Program-made: the position numbers and the translations under genes | Notes under the pieces: model-generated | What the model saw: only the letters and a program-made list of their open reading frames with translations | The model's database searches: none | What the model was told of the DNA's origin: nothing | Source of the DNA: Clostridiaceae bacterium | GTDB taxonomy: Bacteria; Bacillota; Clostridia; Saccharofermentanales; DTU023 | NCBI GenBank assembly: GCA_012841015.1 | Contig: DUVN01000010.1 | Coordinates: 1-64,000 of the forward strand | Direction: 5' to 3' | Length of the DNA stretch: 64,000 nt | Shown here: positions 17,230 to 24,784 of the stretch, piece by piece | How the letters are laid out: each line of letters begins with the position of its first letter | Position numbering within the stretch: position 1 is the first letter of the stretch

Positions 17230-18992
17230 GAGTTCATCTCCGATTCCGATGACGTACCGTATAACCACTGCTGATCTTCCGTTTCAAAACGCGCCTGCGC
17301 TTGCCACAACTGTCGGTAAATTCCGTTGCGCGCAAGCAGTTCCTCGAAAGTCCCTTCCTCCGTAATCTTGCCGTCATCCAGAACGTAGATCTTGTCTGCG
17401 TCTTTGCCTGCGTAGAGGCGGTGCGAGACGAGAATCACGATGTGATCTTGCGCCATGTCTTTCATGACTTTCAGGATGACAGACTCGCTCTCGATATCGA
17501 TGTTGGAGGTCGCCTCGTCGAAAACGTATACCCTAGCATTGCGTAAAAGTGCTCTGGCGAGCACGAGTCGTTGTTTTTGTCCGCCTGAGAGATTGCTGCC
17601 GCCTGACTGAATATCCAGATCTAAACCTCCGCGCTGTTCAATTTCATCATAGAGGCGAACTGTCTTGAGCGCGTCGATCAGCTCGTCGTCCGTTGCTGTT
17701 TTCTTGCCCATCATTAAATTTCGCCTCACTGATTTCTCGAATACATGGGCATCGTGCGAAATGCGAATCATGTTCTCTGTCACCGATTGCTTTTTATACG
17801 TCGAATAGGCGCGATTGCCCCAGTAAATCGCCTCTTCACAGCCGTCAACTTGTCCCGTGATGAGGCGAACAAGCGTAGATTTCCCCGATCCGGAGGCACC
17901 GACGATCGCCGTAAACCTAGGTTTTCCAAAAGAGGCGTTGACACCCTCCAATACGCGGCGCTCGCTTCCCGGATAGGTAAACGTGAGATTGTTTATGGTG
18001 ATATCTTCAGCGTCATCCCTGATCTCGTTTTTGTCTTTTTCGTCTTGCTCCGGCAGAGCGAAAAAGTCGATTAAGTTCTTGCCCGCTGCAACCCCCGTCA
18101 TCGCAACATGGAAACTGGACGTCAAGGTCGACATCGGGCTGAACGCTTCCAGCGACATGAAAATGAGCACGACCATCGCCGCGACGTTCCCGGGGGTGAA
18201 AGGGATGGACGGCAACCCAACGGCCATCAGGGCGATGCTCCCGCCGTATGCGATCCATTCGATGAGCGTGATTGATCTCAACTGCATCCGCAAGATGTTC
18301 ATCGTTTCAATACGAAAGATTTCAGACTTTTCGTGAATTTCTTCTGCTCTCTTCTCGTCGGCGGAGAAAATTTTCAATGTCGTCATGCCTTGTAAGCTAT
18401 CTAAAAATAGTTGTCCCACATCTTGGTAACTGCCCCAGTACTTTCTCTGTTTGCGTGCGACCATTTCCAGAATCGCTTTCAACATGAGGGGGATGATGGG
18501 GGCCAGAATTAAAAACAAAAGAGCGGAGAAGAGGCTGATCGGGAGTAGCACGATGAACGTCACAAGGCTCATGCCGAAACTGCCGAAAAATTGAGGCAGG
18601 AAACGCCCATAATAATTCTCCAGCTGTTCGATCGTATCTGAACCCATATTGATCATGTTGGCCGTAGACGTGTAATTCAAGTATGACGGCCCGATACGCA
18701 TGGCCTTTGAAATCATCTCAGTCCTGAGATTCGTTTTCACTTCACCCGTAATTTTCGTCTGGTATCGCGTTACAAGATAGAGGCTGACTGATCTCAGAGC
18801 GAAACCGAGTAGAAAGATAAAAATGATGGCTACATAATTCGCTGTCGTTTGCAAAAAGAGATCCCTAAGCACTCGTCCAAGTGAAAGAGCAATCAAAAAG
18901 CTCCCGACAACCCTTGACATCATCAGCAAAACACTGACGACGATGTACTTCTTTGCATTACCTATGTATCGAAAAAGCAATTTATCAAGCAT
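17226..18992 (-). CDS. ABC transporter, membrane and ATPase domains fused (first subunit)
   Basis: A 588-residue half-transporter with six membrane segments, then Walker A GASGSGKST (about 369-377), signature LSGGQKQR, Walker B YVFDEATS and switch His in SHRLY. It is the first gene of the operon and overlaps the second subunit by 4 nt. The region 19017-19068 just upstream carries two GTTAG-N6-CTAAC palindromes, so the whole operon is probably under a dedicated repressor. The canonical signature here, and the altered one in the partner, are typical of heterodimers with one degenerate site. Confidence 0.87.
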   Translation of the reverse strand: MLDKLLFRYIGNAKKYIVVSVLLMMSRVVGSFLIALSLGRVLRDLFLQTTANYVAIIFIFLLGFALRSVSLYLVTRYQTKITGEVKTNLRTEMISKAMRIGPSYLNYTSTANMINMGSDTIEQLENYYGRFLPQFFGSFGMSLVTFIVLLPISLFSALLFLILAPIIPLMLKAILEMVARKQRKYWGSYQDVGQLFLDSLQGMTTLKIFSADEKRAEEIHEKSEIFRIETMNILRMQLRSITLIEWIAYGGSIALMAVGLPSIPFTPGNVAAMVVLIFMSLEAFSPMSTLTSSFHVAMTGVAAGKNLIDFFALPEQDEKDKNEIRDDAEDITINNLTFTYPGSERRVLEGVNASFGKPRFTAIVGASGSGKSTLVRLITGQVDGCEEAIYWGNRAYSTYKKQSVTENMIRISHDAHVFEKSVRRNLMMGKKTATDDELIDALKTVRLYDEIEQRGGLDLDIQSGGSNLSGGQKQRLVLARALLRNARVYVFDEATSNIDIESESVILKVMKDMAQDHIVILVSHRLYAGKDADKIYVLDDGKITEEGTFEELLARNGIYRQLWQAQARFETEDQQWLYGTSSESEMNS

Positions 18993-19016
18993 AGATCACC
19001 TTGTTGAGCGGATAAC

Positions 19017-19068
19017 GGTTAGAAATAGCTAACTATTTCGCACAACAACAAGTTAGCATTTCCTAACC
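19017..19068 (-). promoter_or_regulatory. double operator GTTAG-N6-CTAAC before the ABC/ECF operon
   Basis: Two 16-bp palindromes of form GTTAG-N6-CTAAC occur at 19018-19033 and 19052-19067, 34 bp centre to centre. The 18-mers that include them are also inverted copies of each other, differing at only two or three positions. They lie 25 nt upstream of the first ABC gene, where the promoter must be. Spacing and symmetry fit two dimers of a metal- or ligand-responsive repressor. The half-sites are reminiscent of DtxR-family iron boxes (TTAGG...CCTAA), but no regulator gene is adjacent. Confidence 0.65.
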
Positions 19069-19119
19069 CTATTGGACAAATGTGATAATAGCGGCTTTTG
19101 AGAAGGTGATTAGGAAAGA

Positions 19120-19151
19120 AGATGGTGTTTCTGCCTATAAAAACACCATCT
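19120..19151 (-). terminator. terminator after the 19189-20376 gene
   Basis: AGATGGTGTTT (19120-19130) and AAACACCATCT (19141-19151) form a perfect 11-bp stem. On the minus strand a TCTTTCCT tract follows. It separates the lipoprotein-like gene from the ABC/ECF operon. Confidence 0.65.
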
Positions 19152-19188
19152 CCAAGAGTGCAGGGGCAAATTTATTGGTAAAGTGCAT

Positions 19189-20376
19189 TCATTCGCTGTA
19201 TTTCTTGACCAGTTCAGAGAAGACAGTATATAGGTCTTCGTTCGCCTCGTCACCGATCCCGCGGATAGGAAGAAAACTTTTGCGGATCCCATGGAAAGAT
19301 GCGGAAAAGGAATAGGTTGTCTCATCATAGACGACGCCGGGATATTCGTCTGTTTTATTTGAATCGTCTTTCTTTTTCTCCAACGCGTAATAGTATCGGG
19401 TTTGCACGAATGAATGGATAAGTCGTTCGCAGTCGGCATCCTCAATTTCAACGAAATGGCAACTGTAATTTCTTTCTGCATCGGCAAAATTGCCTGACAA
19501 ATACCCGCGACCGGAATCGATCATCAATGAAAAATTGTACGTCTCAGTTTTTATCATGTGCGATTGGCTCTCATGAATGCCCTTGACCAGTTCTTTGGGA
19601 GTCTCCGTGCCGCTATCGAGATTTAGTAGCGGTACATAGTCTTCTTCCGCTTTCATCAAGACGTTGATGAGAAGCGGTCTTAACGCTCGATACAAGGCGA
19701 TTCCCTCGTCGGGGAGGTAGGAATTGACCGATATGCTGAGATAATCGCCCGAAGCGTATTTGACCGCTAGTACAAATTCTCCAGTGTCTACCGGAATTCC
19801 TGAAGTCCAATCAACCTTTCCATTCATGGATATGACACCCGATTGTCTTATTGTTTCAGCGAGACGGATCGTGAAGTCTTTGTCCACAGGCAGAATGATG
19901 TTGATTCCGCTCTCATACTCAGGAACACGGTCGGCAACGACGTCGATGCTCAGTATGTAACCTGATTCTTTAAATGACTGTGCGTTAGCGGCCGCTTGTT
20001 TGAGGAGATGCTTGTCGTTCTCATCATAGACGCAAAGCGCGAGATCGATATAGCCCTGTATATCGCCCGAACCTCCGGTCATCGACATATCGAAGGTGAG
20101 GATATCCGTTGCAGTGATATCTATCGGGGCTTTAGGATCGTTCCAGCTTGTGTGTTCTCCCGCGATTACACCTTCAGGGCGGATCGTTTTACGGGCCTTT
20201 TGAGTTTTGTCGGGATCGGTCGTCGATATGTTAGTTTTTTGACTTTCATCGCTGTCTTGAGGAGTTTTCTTGCATGATGCTTGCAGGATGGTCAACGCCA
20301 CAATTAAAGCAATGACTAAAACAATCACTAGAATTGTCGTACCGGGCATCGCAGGTTTTTCAATGAGCGTGATCAT
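19189..20376 (-). CDS. putative exported membrane-anchored protein of unknown function
   Basis: A 395-residue protein with one hydrophobic segment (about residues 12-33) ending LQASCKK, then an acidic/Thr-rich linker and a roughly 300-residue extracytoplasmic domain. The Cys could be a lipidation site, but Gln at -3 is unfavourable, so a simple anchor is equally possible. The body has alternating strand-like segments (for example DILTFDMSMTGGSGDIQGYIDLAL) but no family I recognise. Two in-body repeats of the type '...GRGYLSGNF' and '...SGVISMNGKVDW' hint at beta structure. It has its own terminator and no obvious partner. Confidence 0.6.
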   Translation of the reverse strand: MITLIEKPAMPGTTILVIVLVIALIVALTILQASCKKTPQDSDESQKTNISTTDPDKTQKARKTIRPEGVIAGEHTSWNDPKAPIDITATDILTFDMSMTGGSGDIQGYIDLALCVYDENDKHLLKQAAANAQSFKESGYILSIDVVADRVPEYESGINIILPVDKDFTIRLAETIRQSGVISMNGKVDWTSGIPVDTGEFVLAVKYASGDYLSISVNSYLPDEGIALYRALRPLLINVLMKAEEDYVPLLNLDSGTETPKELVKGIHESQSHMIKTETYNFSLMIDSGRGYLSGNFADAERNYSCHFVEIEDADCERLIHSFVQTRYYYALEKKKDDSNKTDEYPGVVYDETTYSFSASFHGIRKSFLPIRGIGDEANEDLYTVFSELVKKYSE

Positions 20377-20435
20377 CTATTCACCTCCGCATCGTATGGA
20401 GCCTGATCTCCAAATGCCATTCTAGCAAAAGATAT

Positions 20436-20561
20436 CTAAGGAAGAAACTTTCGCAGTGCACGGGTGCAGTGCCAGCGAATCACGGCATCCTCACGGAAAT
20501 AAGAGGGAAGCGCCTCACGGTTTTGCTCCAGCACATCGTTCCAAAAAGAATGAATATCCAT
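20436..20561 (-). pseudogene. truncated NTF2/SnoaL-like protein fragment
   Basis: A 41-codon frame starts MDIHSFWNDVLEQNREAL and runs through YFREDAVIRWHCT, then changes character (RALRKFLP) and stops. The opening matches the N-terminal helices of the SnoaL-like (NTF2-fold) proteins common in Clostridia, which are usually about 120-150 residues long. AGG lies shortly before the ATG. The sequence after HCT is not the family's expected continuation, so the gene is broken by a deletion at about 20463. Confidence 0.55.
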
Positions 20562-20643
20562 CCTGGTACCTCTCGCAATGCCCTAAACGTGTATCTGCCG
20601 GTTCGCCACCGTCTCCAGTGAGTCGCAACTTCCTGTATTGCCT

Positions 20644-21285
20644 CTAAGTGTGCAGCTCGTAAAACGTTTCTCTTGTAATTTCGTAGTAGACGGCAGTGCG
20701 CCACGCTCCTGTCTGATCTTGCCATGCATGTTCGACGATTTTCGTCTTTTTCGCACCGATCTTGTTTTCATAGACATGCTGAGCACGTCTATTTCCAAGC
20801 ATGGTATCCCAGACGATACGCTCTAGTTTGTGATGAGAGTTGATCTTTTTGTCTGTGAAAAGAAAATCAAACAGCATAATAATGATCTTCGGGCCATATC
20901 CCTTGTTCTGAAAATCTGTTTCACAGATTTTCCAGCCAGGATAAGCGGTTGCTTCCTCGGATCGAATCTTATAGTTCAGTTCGCCGACAGGGATCCCGTC
21001 GATTTCGATGATGCAAAGTTGATGGCTGTTCTTATTGTCTCCATCAGTGCTGTCAATGACTTCCTCCGAAGATTTGCCCAGTTTTTCCGAGACATCTGTG
21101 CGAGCGATGATGCTCCCATTATTCCACCACTCTATGCATGCAAGAGTCTCTTCCATAGATTCTCCGAGACCGTTCGGGAACCCGGCATGAGCCATGACGC
21201 GTCCATCATTCCACCACGTATTGAGTCGTATTGCATCTTGCCTCTCCGCGCTGCGGATGGTGATGTTATCTTGCTCAATTTTCAT
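20644..21285 (-). CDS. GNAT family N-acetyltransferase
   Basis: A 213-residue acetyltransferase. The acetyl-CoA region 'ETDFQNKGYGPKIIIMLFDFLF' (about 135-156) carries the Q/R-x-x-G-x-G/A-like loop in the form QNKGYG, and a typical 'VWDTMLGNRRAQHVYENKIGAKK' follows. I chose the ATG at 21285, placed 7 nt after GGAG; an upstream in-frame start would lie deep inside the preceding gene. It overlaps that gene, another acetyltransferase, by 11 nt, so the two are coupled. The acceptor is unknown; the RimJ/aminoglycoside-acetyltransferase-like build makes a small amine or a protein N-terminus possible. Confidence 0.8.
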   Translation of the reverse strand: MKIEQDNITIRSAERQDAIRLNTWWNDGRVMAHAGFPNGLGESMEETLACIEWWNNGSIIARTDVSEKLGKSSEEVIDSTDGDNKNSHQLCIIEIDGIPVGELNYKIRSEEATAYPGWKICETDFQNKGYGPKIIIMLFDFLFTDKKINSHHKLERIVWDTMLGNRRAQHVYENKIGAKKTKIVEHAWQDQTGAWRTAVYYEITRETFYELHT

Positions 21286-21817
21286 AGTCATTCTCCATTT
21301 TATAATCTTCGCGCAATAAGCTGAAATGGTATAAGTCTCGCCACGCACCATAGTGGTCTTGCACGTGTTGTTTTTGTACGTTCTCTAAAGACATTCCCAA
21401 CTTTACCATGAGGCTCGCTGATTTGACATCGTCGATGGTCTCGGCGAAGAGCTTGCACGCGTGTCGCTGATGAAAAGCGTACGCAAACAAGTCGCTCAGC
21501 GCCTCGTATGCGAAACCTTGTCGCCAGTACCTTCGGTTGAAGAACCAGCCAACCTCATAGACATCTTTTTCCAGTTGGTCGGAAAAAAGGACATACCCGA
21601 TCACTTTATTCTCCGCTTTAAGGACGACGGCGAACCCGGCTTGTTTTGCAATGCAGAAGTCTTCAAGGAAGCGGAGGGTCTGTTCTTCGCTGTAGGCCGG
21701 CTCCGCATGTTCCATGACGAGCGGGTCGCTCAAAATATCGTGCAAATCTTGGAAATCATCTAATACGAAATCTCTTGCGAGCGTTCTTTTTGTTTCAAAA
21801 TGAATCATCGTTGGCAC
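21275..21817 (-). CDS. GNAT acetyltransferase, RimJ/RimL type
   Basis: A 180-residue acetyltransferase that opens 'FETKRTLARDFVLDDFQDLHDIL', the usual start of the RimJ/RimL group (acetyltransf_3). The CoA-binding loop is RRYWRQGFAYEAL (about 94-106), and the terminal 'GAWRDLYHFSLLREDY' is characteristic. The first Met (21817) and one three codons later (21808) are both possible. It touches the upstream gene (stop and start are adjacent at 21818/21817) and overlaps the downstream one, forming a three-acetyltransferase run. Confidence 0.82.
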   Translation of the reverse strand: MPTMIHFETKRTLARDFVLDDFQDLHDILSDPLVMEHAEPAYSEEQTLRFLEDFCIAKQAGFAVVLKAENKVIGYVLFSDQLEKDVYEVGWFFNRRYWRQGFAYEALSDLFAYAFHQRHACKLFAETIDDVKSASLMVKLGMSLENVQKQHVQDHYGAWRDLYHFSLLREDYKMENDYEN

Positions 21818-22441
21818 CTACGTCTTCCACGTCAAGATATGCCAGAGGGTCTTGTCGTAAAAACCGCATTGCTCGTAAAGCTTTTCAGGTCGCGTTTCAT
21901 TGTTGACACGCCCGGAGACAGTCACGAATTCAGCGTTGTCCTTGAGCCGGGATAGAAGCTCGTTGACGATACATGACCCAAGTCCTATTTGCCTGTAGCC
22001 TTCTGACACTTGAATCCATTCAAGGCTGCCTTCTCCGATATCGCGATCCAGTTCTGCAATACCGCTGGCGACTACTTTCATGCTCGATGTATCGCGGATG
22101 CAAATCCATAGGTCGCCGTCGTAGACGGGACGGGCTCTATATTGTTCAAGTTCTTCAACTGTCACGCCCTCGTGTTCGTAGGCGGCGTTGATGTGGGCGG
22201 CAAATTCCTCTGTGCTGCCTTGTGTCACGACAAAGCCTTCCGGCAGAGCGATTGCATCGATATGCTTCAATTTGTGTAGGAGCTTGAAGTACAGGTCATC
22301 GGTGTAGTTCTTGAGCAAGTTTTCTGAAAAATCGTCGTCGGAGACAACCCGCATATGCGCAGGGATGTCGAACGCGTTTGTCTTCCAAAAACATAACGAT
22401 GATGCTCCCGTAGGATTGAGTAGGTACGTCTGTTTTTCCAC
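21818..22441 (-). CDS. GNAT family N-acetyltransferase
   Basis: A 207-residue protein whose C-terminal half is a GNAT fold: 'SLEWIQVSEGYRQIGLGSCIVNELL' holds the R-x-x-G-x-G CoA loop (RQIGLG) and 'ARPVYDGDLWICIRD' lies before it. I chose the GTG at 22441, four nucleotides past the stop of the polyferredoxin gene. A longer frame exists but would lie inside that gene in another phase. The ribosome binding site is weak, suggesting coupling to the upstream gene. The N-terminal 70 residues do not match a family I know. Confidence 0.72.
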   Translation of the reverse strand: MEKQTYLLNPTGASSLCFWKTNAFDIPAHMRVVSDDDFSENLLKNYTDDLYFKLLHKLKHIDAIALPEGFVVTQGSTEEFAAHINAAYEHEGVTVEELEQYRARPVYDGDLWICIRDTSSMKVVASGIAELDRDIGEGSLEWIQVSEGYRQIGLGSCIVNELLSRLKDNAEFVTVSGRVNNETRPEKLYEQCGFYDKTLWHILTWKT

Positions 22442-22445
22442 GTGA

Positions 22446-23333
22446 TTATTTTTCCGTTTTCTCTTTTGAAGGTTTGAAACCGAAACAACTCTTGATGGCG
22501 CCTGTCGGACATTCGTGGATGCAGTCACGACAGCGGATGCATTCGGGGCTGTTCGGTGTTTTAGCGGGGTCGATGCCCATTTTGCAGACGCGTGCACATC
22601 TGCCGCAACCGCTACATTTGTTGCTGATTTTGAAACGGTAAAAGCTGACAGGCTGAAGAATACCGTAAAAGGCGCCGAGGGGGCAGAGGTATCGACAGAA
22701 GACGCGATAGAGGAAGATGGAAAGCGTCAATATAGTGAGCGCCAGTGCAACTTTCCATGAGAACAGCGCTCCGATTGTATGTCTGAGAGAGGGGTTGAGG
22801 ATGACGAGCGGGATACCGCCGCCGATCGTACCGGCAGGACAGACATATTTGCAAAAATACGGATCGCTCATGCCAAGGCTGTTGCGGGCGACGATGGGCA
22901 GTAAGATGACGACGCCGACGAGCATCACGTATTTTATGAAGGAGAGCGCCCGATTGAGCTTGGCAGGGACCTTAATTTTCGGTGTCGGTATTTTGTGCAG
23001 AAGATCTTGGAGCAGGCCGAACGGACAGAGGTAGCCGCAGAAGAAACGACCAAGTAAAATGCCAAATAAAGCGATAAGCCCGAACACGTAAAAGCTGAAA
23101 TTGAATTTTGCGCTGCCTGCCACAGCTTGTAACCCGCCGATCGGACAAGCGCCCAGAGAACCGGGACAGGAGTAGCAGTTTAGGACGGGCACACAGAAGG
23201 ATTTGAGTTTCCCCCTATAGATTTCCCCCGATATAAAACCCTTGAAATTACCGTTAAAGACGGCGACACCGAGTAATTGAATAAGGTGGCGACGATTGCG
23301 GGGCATCTTCGTTGTCGTCTTTTTCCTATCCAA
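22446..23333 (-). CDS. NapH/YccM-like 4Fe-4S membrane polyferredoxin
   Basis: A 295-residue membrane protein with about five membrane segments. Two C-x3-C-P signature loops lie at segment ends (FCGYLCPFG near 118 and FCRYLCPLG near 212). Two C-terminal 4Fe-4S clusters of CxxCxxCxxxC type follow (CSGCGRCARVC near 240 and CIRCRDCIHEC near 267). This family carries electrons across or along the membrane. The start appears to be TTG, overlapping the upstream CXXC peptide gene by 8 nt; an ATG nine codons later is an alternative. Together with that peptide and the divergent thioredoxin it forms a redox set. Confidence 0.85.
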   Translation of the reverse strand: MDRKKTTTKMPRNRRHLIQLLGVAVFNGNFKGFISGEIYRGKLKSFCVPVLNCYSCPGSLGACPIGGLQAVAGSAKFNFSFYVFGLIALFGILLGRFFCGYLCPFGLLQDLLHKIPTPKIKVPAKLNRALSFIKYVMLVGVVILLPIVARNSLGMSDPYFCKYVCPAGTIGGGIPLVILNPSLRHTIGALFSWKVALALTILTLSIFLYRVFCRYLCPLGAFYGILQPVSFYRFKISNKCSGCGRCARVCKMGIDPAKTPNSPECIRCRDCIHECPTGAIKSCFGFKPSKEKTEK

Positions 23334-23526
23334 TGCCGATACACTCCATGCAGATGTTGATTGCCTTTTTCAGCAGTATTTTCACCTCGTCGCCGCTTAC
23401 TCGAAAGAGACCGATCAAGATAGAGGCGACTGCCATGGAGGCGATGAGAATCGACCATTTGTTGAGTTGAAGGAATTGAAACAATGTTCTTTCTCGGGTA
23501 TGTTTTTTATGTCGGTTGTCGTCCAT
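23326..23526 (-). CDS. CD1871A-family CXXC-motif small membrane protein
   Basis: A 66-residue protein with one membrane segment (about 27-43) and the invariant end KKAINICMECIGIG, where the CxxC sits three residues from the C-terminus. The tail is diagnostic of the CD1871A-type family of clostridial CXXC peptides. It is co-transcribed with, and overlaps by 8 nt, the NapH-like polyferredoxin. A TlpA-like thioredoxin lipoprotein is divergent. The CxxC probably exchanges thiols or electrons between these partners. The biochemistry is not established. Confidence 0.8.
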   Translation of the reverse strand: MDDNRHKKHTRERTLFQFLQLNKWSILIASMAVASILIGLFRVSGDEVKILLKKAINICMECIGIG

Positions 23527-23892
23527 AAAAGCACCTTACCTTTGGCTCATGCAGTTTAGGCGTCAGTCACTTATTATTCTATCGATTCCACATTGCTCCC
23601 TCACGTTATGCTCTGAGATATGAGCGACAGTTGCTTGCCATGCTATCGATTGTACATTGTCATTTTACACTATTCTCTGATGTACAAGCATGAGGTATTA
23701 TCTCGATTTTATAAGTCGCTGCTTCGCAAAAGGCAAGAATCGACATGAAATTGCATTGTTTATTCTACTCGTGTCTTTAGTAAAAAGGTGCTGTTAACCG
23801 ATTCGGGAAAGTGATTTGTAGCATTTGGTATGTTTCCCAAAGACAGAGTTCAGTATTATATGGAAGAATACGAAGTCACGGAGGATTTCCTA

Positions 23893-24558
23893 ATGAAGCG
23901 AATACTGATATCTCTGTTCGTTTTGGCGTTAACTCTTGTACTGTTTTTGAGTGCATGTCAGCGAGACTTGCCTGCTAATGATAAAGATTTACCGAAGACG
24001 GACCGCACATCGATTGACGAACCTGCCGAGTCAGTGGAAAAGCCTATTGAGAGTGATCAAGTCACTCGGCCTTTAACGCCGGCGCGATCACTCGATGAAA
24101 TTACAAATTGGACTTTCAGCTCCGTCGATCTCGACGGTCACCCTGTCGATGAGTCGATCTTTAGCGAAGCGACGTTGACAATGGTCAATATCTGGGCGAC
24201 ATGGTGCGGTCCGTGCCGTATCGAGATTCCCGATATAGGTCATCTTGCAAATAATGAGTTCAAAGAACTCAATGTCCAAATCCTTGGGATCGTAACGGAT
24301 GTTGAGCTAAATGAGAATCACGAAATAGAGTTAGCTATAGCAAAACAGATTTTAGCTGACGCAGGAGTTTCATACCTGAACGTCAAATTCAATTATAAAA
24401 ACATGAATGACTCGCTCTTCAAGTTTGTGCAGGCGTTCCCGACGACCATTTTTGTGGACAGCCATGGTAATGTTGTCGGCCCTGAAATAGTGGGAACACG
24501 CTCGAAAGATGCATTTCTCGAAGAAGCTCAAGCACGGCTCGCCATGTTGAACGATTAG
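23893..24558 (+). CDS. TlpA-like thioredoxin-fold lipoprotein
   Basis: A 221-residue lipoprotein. The signal peptide ends with a good lipobox (LSAC, Cys about residue 22), then a Glu/Asp/Thr-rich linker. A thioredoxin-like domain follows with the active site ATWCGPCRIEIPD (about 105-117) and the cis-Pro region FPTTIFVD. It reduces disulfides on the outer face of the membrane and needs a membrane electron donor. I chose the ATG at 23893, which has GGAGG 8 nt upstream, over an earlier in-frame start. The divergent polyferredoxin and CXXC peptide genes are likely its electron supply. Confidence 0.88.
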   Translation: MKRILISLFVLALTLVLFLSACQRDLPANDKDLPKTDRTSIDEPAESVEKPIESDQVTRPLTPARSLDEITNWTFSSVDLDGHPVDESIFSEATLTMVNIWATWCGPCRIEIPDIGHLANNEFKELNVQILGIVTDVELNENHEIELAIAKQILADAGVSYLNVKFNYKNMNDSLFKFVQAFPTTIFVDSHGNVVGPEIVGTRSKDAFLEEAQARLAMLND

Positions 24559-24730
24559 AGTCTATTCCTGCACTCTACGTCCAGCTATGAAATCAGCGAG
24601 CATACTGAAGGCAAGATTCAGTTGAACAGTCTACATCTCACACTGTCCAAGTTACTTTGGCATTCAGCTGCTTTACACAGAGCTTGGGTGACATAATCTC
24701 ACTCTATGTCCTTCGCCGGCTCTCCTGTGT

Positions 24731-24736
24731 TATAAT
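24731..24736 (+). promoter_or_regulatory. possible -10 element of the zinc-ribbon/VWA gene
   Basis: A perfect TATAAT lies 48 nt before the chosen start codon at 24785. The -35 hexamer at 17-bp spacing is weak (GTCCTT), so the assignment is tentative. Confidence 0.35.
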
Positions 24737-24784
24737 TTAGTGCGTCGGAATACCGATATAAACAGACGTTTAGGAGTATTTTTT

